Notes under the pieces: generated by a model
What the model was told of the DNA's origin: nothing
Database searches by the model: none
What the model saw: only the letters and a program-made list of their open reading frames with translations
Shown: positions 23,202-31,028 of the stretch, piece after piece
Numbering within the stretch: position 1 is the first letter of the stretch
Layout of the letters: every line of letters begins with the position of its first letter
Made by a program: the position numbers and the translations under genes
Assembly: GCA_002325245.1 (NCBI GenBank)
Contig: DCRR01000007.1
Location: forward strand, 47,961 to 89,137
Reading direction: 5' to 3'
Length of the DNA stretch: 41,177 nucleotides
Source: Microbacteriaceae bacterium UBA1487
Lineage (GTDB): Bacteria > Actinomycetota > Actinomycetes > Actinomycetales > Microbacteriaceae

Positions 23202-24941
23202 GTGCCGGATGACCAGAAGTCACGACCCGAGCCCGCTCCCGGAGACCTCGGGTTTCCGGATGCTCCGCGTTCCGAACTCGAGCGCTCGATCGGCGAGATG
23301 CTCGAGCACGCGCAGCGCGTGCTCGACACCGAGGGCCGGTTGCGTCACCTGCTGGCCGCGACGACGATCGTCGTCGAGGAGCTCGAGCTGTCTCACGTGC
23401 TGCGCCGCATCGCCGAGGTCGCCGTCGCCCTGGTGGATGCCCGCTACGGCGCGCTCGGCGTGATCGCCCCGGACGGCACCCTCGAGCAGTTCATCCACGT
23501 CGGGATGTCGGAAGCGGATGCCGAGGCGATCGGGCACCTGCCGGAAGGTCACGGCCTGCTCGGCGCGGTCATCGACACCGGGGCCCCGATCCGGCTCGAA
23601 GACCTGCACGACGACGCGCGCTCGGTGGGCTTCCCCGCCCATCACCCGCCGATGGACTCGTTTCTCGGCGTCCCGATCCGTGTGCGCGATGAGGTCTTCG
23701 GCAACCTGTACCTCACCAACCGGTCGAGCGGCCCGTTCAGCTCGGAGGACCAGGAGCTCGTGACGGCGCTCGCGGCCACCGCGGGCATCGCGATCGAGAA
23801 CGCACGTCTGTTCGGTGAGACGCGGCGCCGACAGCGCTGGAGCGCGGCGCTCGCCGAAGTCAATGCCGCGCTGCTCTCCGGCAGCTCCGAGAACATGCTT
23901 CACGTCGTCGCCGACCGGGTCGCCTCGCTCGTCGACGCCGACCTCGTCTCGGTCGTCATCCCCAGCGACAACGGAGAGGCCTTCCTCGTCGACACGGCCC
24001 GCGGCGAGGGCGCCGAGGCGCTCACCGCGCTGCGCTTCCCGGCCGCCGGCTCGATCTCCGCGCGCGCCGTCGAGAGCGGCCGCGCGATCGCCACTGACGA
24101 CAGCGACGACGGGGTGATGTTCGGTGGCGCCGTCGACGTCGGTCCGGTGATCGCGGTTCCGCTCGCCGCCTCTGGCAAGCCGCTGGGCGTGCTGACCCTG
24201 TGTCGCCGACGCGGATCGCTGCGCTTCACCGAGGCGGATCTCGAGATGGCTTCCGAGTTCGCGACGCAGGCGAGCGTCGCCCTGGAGCTGGCGCGCATGC
24301 AGGCCGATTCGCGCAAGCTCGAGCTGATCGAGGACCGCAACCGGATCGCGCGCGATCTGCACGATCACGTCATCCAGCAGCTGTTCGCCACCGGACTGAC
24401 GCTGCAGAGCGTTGCCGCCTCGGCGGGCGGCCCGGAGCGGACGATCCTCGAGCGCCAGGTGGAGGCGATCGACGACGCGATCTCCGAGATCCGCACCGCC
24501 GTGTTCACCCTGCGCACCCGCTCCGCGTCGCGCGCTCCCTCCCTCCGTCATCGCGTGCTCGATCTGGTCGGCGAGGTCACCGAGAGCCTCGAGTCGGCTC
24601 CGCGACTCACCTTCGGCGGCGCCGTCGACCTGCTCGTCGCCGAGGATCTGGCCGACGATGTCGTGGCCGTGGCGCGGGAGCTCCTCAGCAACGTGGTGCG
24701 CCACGCGCAGGCGGCGACCTGCGCCCTGGATCTGCGCGTCACCGACGCCGAGCTGACCCTGCGCGTCGACGACGACGGCCAGGGTCTCGGCGCCGTCACC
24801 CGCCGCAGCGGTCTCGACAACCTGGAGGTGCGCGCGCAGCAGCGCGGCGGCACGTTCGAGGTCGCCGACGCTGACCCGCACGGCACGATCGCGACCTGGT
24901 CGGTACCGTTGTCGACGACCCCGAACGGAGCCGAGGCGTGA
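23202..24941 (+). CDS. dosS: GAF-domain sensor histidine kinase, DosS/DevS-like
   Basis: A 579-residue soluble kinase: GAF-A (about residues 60-205), GAF-B (about 225-365), HisKA_3 with ARDLHDHVIQQLF (phospho-acceptor His387) and HATPase_c (N-box RELLSNVVRHA, G1 VDDDGQGLG; about 485-575). GAF-A contains LPEGHGLLGAVID and SVGFPAHHPPMDSFLGVPIR, closely like M. tuberculosis DosS, where the second His of the pair (His149) binds haem; here they are His147/His148. So a haem-based O2/NO/CO or redox sensor is predicted. It overlaps dosR by 4 bp, which is strong evidence that they form a pair. Confidence 0.92.
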   Translation: MPDDQKSRPEPAPGDLGFPDAPRSELERSIGEMLEHAQRVLDTEGRLRHLLAATTIVVEELELSHVLRRIAEVAVALVDARYGALGVIAPDGTLEQFIHVGMSEADAEAIGHLPEGHGLLGAVIDTGAPIRLEDLHDDARSVGFPAHHPPMDSFLGVPIRVRDEVFGNLYLTNRSSGPFSSEDQELVTALAATAGIAIENARLFGETRRRQRWSAALAEVNAALLSGSSENMLHVVADRVASLVDADLVSVVIPSDNGEAFLVDTARGEGAEALTALRFPAAGSISARAVESGRAIATDDSDDGVMFGGAVDVGPVIAVPLAASGKPLGVLTLCRRRGSLRFTEADLEMASEFATQASVALELARMQADSRKLELIEDRNRIARDLHDHVIQQLFATGLTLQSVAASAGGPERTILERQVEAIDDAISEIRTAVFTLRTRSASRAPSLRHRVLDLVGEVTESLESAPRLTFGGAVDLLVAEDLADDVVAVARELLSNVVRHAQAATCALDLRVTDAELTLRVDDDGQGLGAVTRRSGLDNLEVRAQQRGGTFEVADADPHGTIATWSVPLSTTPNGAEA

Positions 24942-25567
24942 TTCGAGTCTTTCTGGTGGACGACCACGAGCTGGTTCGTCGCGGCATAGCCGACATCGTG
25001 GATGCCGAACGCGATCTGGAGGTGGTCGGCGAGTGCGGGACCGCTGGCCAGGCGCTCGGTCGCGTCGGCGCCACCCGGCCCGACGTCGTGGTGCTCGATG
25101 TGCGACTGCCCGACGGCTCCGGCGTCGACGTCTGCCGCGCCATCCGCTCGGAGTACCCCGAGATCGCCTGCCTCATGCTCACGGCCTTCGACGACGACGA
25201 GGCGAGCGAGGCGGCGGTGCTGGCCGGGGCGTCCGGCTACGTGCTGAAAGACATCCGCGGCAAGAACCTGATCGATGGCATCCGGCGCGTGGCCGGCGGC
25301 GGGAGCCTGATCACCCGCTCCGTCTCCCAACGCGTCGTGTCCCGACTGGCTCCGGCCGAGGCGCAGGGCGGGCCGGAGCTCACGCTGCGCGAGCGCCAGG
25401 TGCTCGACCTGATCGGCGCGGGCCTCACCAACCGCCAGATCGGCGAACGGCTCGAGCTCGCCGAGAAGACCGTCAAGAACTACGTGTCGGGGCTCCTCGC
25501 CAAGCTCGGGCTCGAGCGGCGCACCCAGGCGGCGGTGTACGCGGTCAAGCGCGATATCGAGCCTTAG
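24938..25567 (+). CDS. dosR: NarL/LuxR-family response regulator, DosR/DevR-like
   Basis: A 209-residue regulator. The receiver (1-120) starts VFLVDDHELVRRG, has phospho-acceptor Asp54 (VVLDVRLPDGSG) and GYVLKDI. The LuxR HTH domain (about 145-205) reads LTLRERQVLDLIGAGLTNRQI, then LAEKTVKNYVSGLLAKLGL and ERRTQAAV. That recognition-helix stretch is almost identical to M. tuberculosis DosR, including the base-contacting Lys/Lys/Asn (here Lys177, Lys180, Asn181, by my count). It should therefore read a DosR-type box, and four such boxes are present in the window. Translationally coupled to dosS. Confidence 0.93.
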   Translation: MIRVFLVDDHELVRRGIADIVDAERDLEVVGECGTAGQALGRVGATRPDVVVLDVRLPDGSGVDVCRAIRSEYPEIACLMLTAFDDDEASEAAVLAGASGYVLKDIRGKNLIDGIRRVAGGGSLITRSVSQRVVSRLAPAEAQGGPELTLRERQVLDLIGAGLTNRQIGERLELAEKTVKNYVSGLLAKLGLERRTQAAVYAVKRDIEP

Positions 25568-25568
25568 C

Positions 25569-25583
25569 GGGACCTTCGGCCCT
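25569..25583 (+). promoter_or_regulatory. DosR-like box 4, upstream of BON-PPOx genes
   Basis: GGGACCTTCGGCCCT begins 2 nt after the dosR stop and is identical to box 1. A -10-like CACACT (25606-25611) lies 22 nt downstream, ahead of the ATG at 25634. Confidence 0.72.
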
Positions 25584-25633
25584 CGCGATTTCCGCGATCC
25601 GCGCGCACACTGGCGGAAACGGAAGGACCGGCG

Positions 25634-26092
25634 ATGGCGAGGATGAGCCGAGAGCGCGACCGCGCCGCTCGCGTGCGTCGCGCGCTGAAGGCCTGTCCGG
25701 ATCTGGATGCCACGCGCATCCGCGTCGTCATCGAAGACAACGTCGTGCATCTGCGCGGTGCGGTTCGGGCCCACTCGGCGCGGGTGCTCGCCCGAGCGCT
25801 CGCGTGCGATGTCGACGGTGTCTCGAGGGTCGTCGACGAGCTCGTCGTCGCTCCCGTCGCCACCGGCTGGCGGCGCAGCGACGACGCGATCGCCCGCTCC
25901 GTGCGCTGGGCGCTCGCCCGCGAGCCCTCGGCGGCCGCGGATGTCGGGGTGGCGGTGCAGCAGCACGTGGTGACCCTGACCGGCACGGTTCCCGACCGGC
26001 CGACGCTGCAGCGCCTGCGCCACCGCGTGGAGCGCATCCGCGGAGTCCACTTCGTCCACAACCAGCTGCGAGTGCAAGGAGAATCATCATGA
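25634..26092 (+). CDS. Protein with two BON domains
   Basis: A 152-residue protein with two BON (OsmY-like) modules: residues about 8-70 (RVRRALKACPDLDATRIRVVIEDNVVHLRGAV) and about 80-148 (AIARSVRWALAREPSAAADVGV and QQHVVTLTGTVPDR). BON domains bind membranes or phospholipids and occur in stress proteins. No signal peptide is visible, unlike OsmY, so a cytosolic place is suggested. GGAAGGA lies 6 nt before the ATG. It overlaps the next gene by 4 bp (ATGA). Box 4 upstream places it in the predicted DosR regulon. Confidence 0.87.
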   Translation: MARMSRERDRAARVRRALKACPDLDATRIRVVIEDNVVHLRGAVRAHSARVLARALACDVDGVSRVVDELVVAPVATGWRRSDDAIARSVRWALAREPSAAADVGVAVQQHVVTLTGTVPDRPTLQRLRHRVERIRGVHFVHNQLRVQGESS

Positions 26093-26508
26093 CCGACGAC
26101 CCGGTTCGCGAACTCGGCACCGAGGAGAGCTGGCAGGAACTGCGACGAGCATCGCTCGGGCGACTTGCGCTGTGCGTGGCCGGCGAGATCGACATCTTCC
26201 CGATCAACTTCGTCGTCGACGCCGACAACGTGATCTACCTGCGCACCGCGCCCGGCACCAAGCTGCTGGAGCTCAGCATCAACGACCACGTCGCGCTCGA
26301 GATCGATCACGTGAGCGATATCGACGCGATGAGTGTCGTGGTCAAGGGCCGCGCCGAGCGCGTCGAGCTGCAGTCAGAGATGGACGCGGCCGAGAAGCTG
26401 GGCCTTGCGCCCTGGGTTCCCACGCTCAAGTACCGCTGGGTGCGCATCCACCCGGAGTCGGTGAGCGGCCGCGCCTTCGTGCGCGGACCCGAGCCGAGTC
26501 GCGATTGA
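26089..26508 (+). CDS. Pyridoxamine 5'-phosphate oxidase-fold flavoprotein
   Basis: A 139-residue split-barrel protein. ELGTEESWQELRRASLGRLALCVAGEIDIFPINFVVDADNVIYLRTAPGTKLLELS follows the PPOx-like/F420- or FMN-binding pattern common in actinobacteria, and VVVKGRAERV and YRWVRIHPESVSGR complete the barrel. True pyridoxine oxidase activity is not implied; many such proteins bind flavin, haem or F420. The start is placed at the ATG overlapping the BON stop, with AAGGAG 7 nt upstream. A related protein (Rv0080) is in the mycobacterial DosR regulon. Confidence 0.86.
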   Translation: MTDDPVRELGTEESWQELRRASLGRLALCVAGEIDIFPINFVVDADNVIYLRTAPGTKLLELSINDHVALEIDHVSDIDAMSVVVKGRAERVELQSEMDAAEKLGLAPWVPTLKYRWVRIHPESVSGRAFVRGPEPSRD

Positions 26509-26525
26509 TCACGCCCCGGGGCCGC

Positions 26526-26531
26526 TAGCGT
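26526..26531 (+). promoter_or_regulatory. -10 hexamer TAGCGT, leaderless promoter of cytochrome b gene
   Basis: TAGCGT, then 6 nt (AGGAGC), then the GTG at 26538. AGGAG is present but touches the start codon too closely to work as a ribosome site. Confidence 0.5.
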
Positions 26532-26537
26532 AGGAGC

Positions 26538-27446
26538 GTGACACGACTTCGCGAGCGACGCTGGTTTCCGCTCGTCTGGCTCATCCCGGCGGCGCTCGTG
26601 CTGCTGGCGCTGCTGGTGCTCGCGGCGCGCTGGCTGCGTGAGACCCCCGGCTGGCTCGACTTCGCCGCGAGCTTCCCGGGCACGACCGAGCTTCCCGCCG
26701 ACACCCCCGTGGGCTTCCCCGCGTGGCTCGGCTGGCAGCACTTCCTCAACTCGTTCTTCCTGCTGTTCATCGTGCGCTCCGCGCTCCTGATTCGCGGCAG
26801 GCAGCGCCCGCCCGCCTTCGTCACCCGGCGCAACGACGGACTGATCCGCACGAAGGGCGCGCCGCGGCGGCTGAGCGTCCATGTCTGGTGGCACCTCGTC
26901 GTCGACACGGTGTGGGTGCTGAACGGCGTCGTGTACGTCGTGCTGCTGTTCGCCACCGGGCAGTGGGTGCGCGTGGTTCCGCTCGGCTGGGATGTCATCC
27001 CGAACGCCGTCACGGCCGGGGTGCACTACCTCTCGCTGGACTGGCCGGCGCACGAGGGCTGGGTGCATTACAACGCGCTGCAGCTGCTGAGCTACTTCGC
27101 CACGGTGTTCCTGGCGGGGCCGCTCGCCCTGCTCACCGGGCTTCGGCTGTCGCCGGTGTGGAAGCACGAGTGGCGCGTCAACCGGCTGCTCACCGAGAGC
27201 CTCGCGCGATCTCTGCACTTCGCGGTGCTGGTGTACTTCATCGCGTTCACGATCGTGCACGTCGGCCTGGTGCTCACCACCGGGGCGCTGCGGAACCTCA
27301 ACACCATGTATGCGGGGCGCAACGACGACTCCTGGATCGGCGCGCTCGTCTTCGCCGGGTCGCTCGTGGTGATGCTGGTCGCCTGGGTGGTGCTTCGGGT
27401 GCCGGTGCAGAAGAAGATCGCCCTGCTCGGCGGCACCGTCCGCTAG
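26538..27446 (+). CDS. Cytochrome b/b561-type membrane protein
   Basis: A 302-residue protein with about five or six transmembrane helices (e.g. WLIPAALVLLALLVLAARWL, LVVDTVWVLNGVVYVVLLFATG, SLHFAVLVYFIAFTIVHVGLVLTTG). Paired His residues on helices (WQHFLN, HVWWHLV, LHFAVLVYF, VHVGLVL) are candidate haem b ligands. The arrangement resembles the cytochrome b subunit that shuttles electrons between quinone and a periplasmic or Mo-containing partner. No partner gene is adjacent; the Mo enzyme at 37524-41056 is distant and cytosolic. It could be a quinone-linked redox accessory of the same low-oxygen programme, but it has no DosR box of its own. Confidence 0.75.
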   Translation: MTRLRERRWFPLVWLIPAALVLLALLVLAARWLRETPGWLDFAASFPGTTELPADTPVGFPAWLGWQHFLNSFFLLFIVRSALLIRGRQRPPAFVTRRNDGLIRTKGAPRRLSVHVWWHLVVDTVWVLNGVVYVVLLFATGQWVRVVPLGWDVIPNAVTAGVHYLSLDWPAHEGWVHYNALQLLSYFATVFLAGPLALLTGLRLSPVWKHEWRVNRLLTESLARSLHFAVLVYFIAFTIVHVGLVLTTGALRNLNTMYAGRNDDSWIGALVFAGSLVVMLVAWVVLRVPVQKKIALLGGTVR

Positions 27447-27453
27447 GCCGCTG

Positions 27454-28968
27454 CTACGCCAGGTGCGTGCGAAGCCGCTCGAGGCGCGCGAGCGTGGAGG
27501 CCTTGCCGAGGATCTCCATCGACTCGAACAGCGGAGGGCTGACCCGACGGCCGCTCACGGCGGTGCGCAGGGCGCCGAAGGCGACGCGCGGCTTGAGCCC
27601 GGCGCCGCCATCCTCGACGGGGTCGGTGAGCGCCGCGCGCAGCGCCGCCTCGATCTCGACGCGGCCGAACTCGGTCAGCGGCGACAGCGCGGCCTCCGCC
27701 GCATCCAGCACCAGTCGCGCCTCGTCGACCGCGTTCGGCTTGGGCAGCGCGTCGGCCTCGAACTCGATCCGGTCATCGGGGGTGAACAGGAACGCCAGCA
27801 TGCCGTGCGCCTCGCCCAGCAGATTGATGCGCTCCTGCACCAGCGGGGCCGCCTCGCGCAGGATCGCCTGCTCGGCGGGCGTCGGCGGATCGCTGACGAG
27901 CCCCTCCAGGTAGGGCACGATCCGCGCGGCGAAGTCCTCCGCGCCGAGAAGGCGGATGTGATCGCCGTTGATCGACTCGGCCTTCTTCAGGTCGAAGCGA
28001 GCCGGGTTCGGGTTGACGCTCTCGACGTCGAACGCGGCGACGAGCTCGTCGCGGGAGAACACGTCGCGATCGGCGGCGATCGACCAGCCGAGCAGCGACA
28101 GGTAGTTGAGCAGCCCCTCCGGCACGAAGCCGCGGTCGCGGTGGTGGAACAGGTTCGACTCGGGGTCGCGCTTGCTGAGCTTCTTGTTGCCCTCGCCCAT
28201 CACGTAGGGCAGGTGGCCGAAGCGCGGAACGCTGTCGGTGACGCCGATCGCGATGAGCGCGACGTAGAGCGCGATCTGGCGCGGGGTGCTCGAGAGCAGG
28301 TCCTCGCCGCGAAGCACGTGCGTGATGCCCATCAGGGCATCGTCGACGGGGTTCACGAAGGTATAGAGCGGGGCGCCGTTCGGGCGCACCACCACGAAGT
28401 CGGTGAAGCTGCCGGCGGGGAAGGTGATCTCGCCGCGCACCAGGTCGTCGAAGCTGAGGTCGTCGTCGGGCACCCGCAGCCGCAGCGCGGGCTGGCGGCC
28501 CTCGGCGCGGAAGGCGGCGCGCTCGGCCTCGGTCAGCTCGCGCTCGAAGTTGTCGTAGCCCTGCTTGGGGTCGCGGCCGTTCGCAAGGTTGCGCGCCTCC
28601 ATCTCTTCGGGCGTGACGAAGCTCTCGTAGAGGTAGCCGGCCTCGGTGAGCTTCTGGATGAGCTCCCGATAGATCTCACCGCGCTGCGACTGCCGGTACG
28701 GCTCGTGCGGTCCGCCTGTCTCGACGCCCTCATCCCAGTCGAGGCCGAGCCAGCGCATCGCGTCGAGAAGCTGCAGGTAGCTCTCCTCGCTGTCGCGGGC
28801 GGCATCGGTGTCTTCGATGCGGAACACCAGCTTGCCGCCGGTGTGGCGGGCGTAGGCCCAGTTGAACAGGGCGGTGCGCACCAGGCCGACGTGCGGGGTG
28901 CCGGTGGGCGAGGGGCAGAAGCGAACGCGAACCTCGGAGCCCGAGGCGGCAGAGAACGGGAGCGACAT
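27454..28968 (-). CDS. gltX: Glutamyl-tRNA synthetase
   Basis: A 504-residue class I aminoacyl-tRNA synthetase. RFCPSPTGTPHVGLVRTALFNW holds the HIGH-type motif (HVGL). FRIEDTDAARDSEES, HVLRGEDLLSSTPRQIALY and KKLSKRDPESNLF (KMSKS-type) complete the catalytic core. The helical anticodon-binding region is C-terminal. A -10-like TAGACT lies 8 nt before the ATG, but the gene also follows the MFS gene by 11 nt, so read-through from the operon is possible. It charges the tRNA-Glu found at 3893-3968, and perhaps tRNA-Gln if an amidotransferase exists. Confidence 0.97.
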   Translation of the reverse strand: MSLPFSAASGSEVRVRFCPSPTGTPHVGLVRTALFNWAYARHTGGKLVFRIEDTDAARDSEESYLQLLDAMRWLGLDWDEGVETGGPHEPYRQSQRGEIYRELIQKLTEAGYLYESFVTPEEMEARNLANGRDPKQGYDNFERELTEAERAAFRAEGRQPALRLRVPDDDLSFDDLVRGEITFPAGSFTDFVVVRPNGAPLYTFVNPVDDALMGITHVLRGEDLLSSTPRQIALYVALIAIGVTDSVPRFGHLPYVMGEGNKKLSKRDPESNLFHHRDRGFVPEGLLNYLSLLGWSIAADRDVFSRDELVAAFDVESVNPNPARFDLKKAESINGDHIRLLGAEDFAARIVPYLEGLVSDPPTPAEQAILREAAPLVQERINLLGEAHGMLAFLFTPDDRIEFEADALPKPNAVDEARLVLDAAEAALSPLTEFGRVEIEAALRAALTDPVEDGGAGLKPRVAFGALRTAVSGRRVSPPLFESMEILGKASTLARLERLRTHLA

Positions 28969-28979
28969 CGGGATCGAGT

Positions 28980-30236
28980 CTAGTTGCGCGCGGCGGGGGT
29001 GCGGCGAACCGCTCGCCAGGTCAGTGCGACCAGGACCACGACGACAAGCAGCAGCGCGCTGAGCGCGAGACCGGCGTAGCCGACGAGAGCGAGCACGGGC
29101 CCGGCGAGCGCGCCGCCCACGGCCCCGGTGGCGCTCATCAGCAGATCGGAGCGGCCCTGGATGACGGTGCGCCGGTCGGCCGGCGCCGACTCGGAGATGA
29201 GCGCCGAGGCCGAGACGGTCGCCGCACTCCAGCCGAGGCCGAGCAGCACGAGCCCGACCACGACGGCGGCCTGCGACTCGGCGCCGAGCGCGGTCGTCAG
29301 CAGGCTCGCCAGCAGCATCGCCTGGCCGATCGCGATCGTGCGTCCTCGCCCGAGCCGGTCCGAGAGGATGCCGAACAGCGGCGCGAGCGCGTACATGCCC
29401 GCCACGTGCAGGCTGATCGTCACCCCGACGACGACGAGCGTGGCGCCGTGCGCGACCAGATGCACGGGGGTCATCGACATGACCGCCACCATCGTCGCGT
29501 GGCTGAGCGCCAGCGCGATGAGCCCGGTGCGCACCCCGTTCGCATCGGCGACGCTCTCGACCACGGCCGAGACCGGCCGCTCGAGGCGCAGGCGCTCCGC
29601 CATCTTGAGCGGGTCGGGCCGCAGCGCGACGAGGTACAGGACGCTCGCGATCGCCTGCGCCGCCAGGGTGAACAGGAACGGTCCCGACAGCTCGGGCAGG
29701 CCGACGGCGATGCCCACCGCGTCCGCGGGGGCGATCAGATTCGGACCGGCGATCGCCCCGACGGTGGTCGCCCAGACGACGAGCGCCAGGTCGCGTCCCC
29801 GGTGCCGGGGCTCCGACAGGTCGGTCGCCGCGAAGCGCGACTGCAGGTTCACGGCAGTGCCGACGCCGATGAGCGCGAGCGCCAGGAGCAGCAGCGGAAG
29901 CGAGACGAGCACGGCGGCGAGAATGCCGACGACGGCGCCGAGCGCCGCGGTGACCGCGCCCGTCGCGAGCGCCGGGGCACGGCCGGCCCGGCGCGCGAGT
30001 CGGGCCAGCGGGACCGACGCGAGCGCGGCGCCGACGGTGGTCATCGTGGCCGCCATGCCCGACCAGGCGGGCGACCCGCTCACCTGGGTGACGAGCAGGG
30101 CTCCGGCCGACAGCGTCGAGCCCATTCCGATCCCGGCAAGCACCTGCCCCGCAATGAGCACCGCCCGCGTGCGGCTCTGCGCGCGCCGGACCTGCTCGTC
30201 GCTCAGCAGCGGCGAGCCGCCGACCGGAACGGTCAT
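28980..30236 (-). CDS. MFS transporter
   Basis: A 418-residue major facilitator with about twelve hydrophobic helices. VLIAGQVLAGIGMGSTLSAGALLVTQVSGSPAWSGMAATM and the following VPLARLARRAGRAPALATG form the first helices and the loop 2-3 motif; FGILSDRLGRGRTIAIGQAM is its counterpart in the second half. The substrate cannot be predicted; the class resembles actinobacterial drug or metabolite exporters. The start overlaps the FAH stop by 4 bp (ATGA), so it is in the same transcript as ilvE and the FAH gene. Confidence 0.9.
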   Translation of the reverse strand: MTVPVGGSPLLSDEQVRRAQSRTRAVLIAGQVLAGIGMGSTLSAGALLVTQVSGSPAWSGMAATMTTVGAALASVPLARLARRAGRAPALATGAVTAALGAVVGILAAVLVSLPLLLLALALIGVGTAVNLQSRFAATDLSEPRHRGRDLALVVWATTVGAIAGPNLIAPADAVGIAVGLPELSGPFLFTLAAQAIASVLYLVALRPDPLKMAERLRLERPVSAVVESVADANGVRTGLIALALSHATMVAVMSMTPVHLVAHGATLVVVGVTISLHVAGMYALAPLFGILSDRLGRGRTIAIGQAMLLASLLTTALGAESQAAVVVGLVLLGLGWSAATVSASALISESAPADRRTVIQGRSDLLMSATGAVGGALAGPVLALVGYAGLALSALLLVVVVLVALTWRAVRRTPAARN

Positions 30237-31021
30237 GCGCCGGGCGTGGCGTCGCGCGCTTCGGCGGGGTTCGTCAGGCGCCCGATGCCCTCGATCTCGA
30301 TGTCGACGGTCTGCCCGGCGACGAATCCGCCGAGGCCCGACGGCGTGCCGGTCATGATGATGTCGCCCGGCAGGAGCGTCCAGACATCCGAGATGTAGGC
30401 GATGAGCTTCGGGATGGAGTGCAGCAGCTCGGAGGTGTTGCCGTGTCGGCGGGCCTCACCGTCGACCCAGCTGTGGATCTCGAGGTTCGACGGGTCGAGC
30501 TCGGTCTCGATCCACGGGCCGATCGGCGCGAAGGTGTCGTAGCCCTTGGCGCGCGCCCACTGCCCGTCGGCGAACATCTGGTCGCGCGCCGACACGTCGT
30601 TGCCGACCGTGTAGCCGAAGACGTAGTCGGCCCAGTCCTCCTCGCGCACCTGCTTGGCGATGCGTCCGATGACGACGACGAGCTCGCTCTCGTGCGTGAT
30701 GCGCCCCTCGACCGGCGGGATCTTGATCGCGTCGCCCGGGCCGATCACCGCCGTATTCGGCTTGAGGAAGATCAGCGGGTTCTCGGGCGCGTCGATGTTC
30801 GCCATGTCGCCGCGGTGCGCGGCGTAGTTGAGGCCGACGCAGACGACCTTCGAGCGCGGGATGACGGGGGCCAGCAGGCGAGCGTCGGCGAGCGCGACGC
30901 GCTCGCCGGTCGGTTGGAAACCCGCGAACATCGGGTCGCCGGCGAGCACCACGATCTCTTCGTCGTCGACGATGCCGTACCGGGGGTCCTCCCCCGCTGA
31001 GCTGAAGCGTGCGACCTTCAT
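30233..31021 (-). CDS. Fumarylacetoacetate hydrolase (FAH) family protein
   Basis: A 262-residue enzyme. VVCVGLNYAAHRGDM, PLIFLKPNTAVIGPGDAI, THESELVVVIGR (metal-binding Glu residues), GYTVGNDVSARDQM and GDIIMTGTPSGLGGF are the family signatures, with divalent metal ligands intact. Members act as acylpyruvases, oxaloacetate decarboxylases/tautomerases or C-C hydrolases in aromatic breakdown. It sits 7 nt after ilvE. The reaction is not settled; an oxaloacetate-type housekeeping role would fit an amino-acid operon. Confidence 0.92.
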   Translation of the reverse strand: MKVARFSSAGEDPRYGIVDDEEIVVLAGDPMFAGFQPTGERVALADARLLAPVIPRSKVVCVGLNYAAHRGDMANIDAPENPLIFLKPNTAVIGPGDAIKIPPVEGRITHESELVVVIGRIAKQVREEDWADYVFGYTVGNDVSARDQMFADGQWARAKGYDTFAPIGPWIETELDPSNLEIHSWVDGEARRHGNTSELLHSIPKLIAYISDVWTLLPGDIIMTGTPSGLGGFVAGQTVDIEIEGIGRLTNPAEARDATPGA

Positions 31022-31028
31022 CCCGGGC

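Noticed and set aside
26526..27446. Cytochrome b gene as a firm DosR-regulon member
   Set aside because: No GGGACCTTCGGC-type box lies upstream; it is only a neighbour with its own leaderless promoter.
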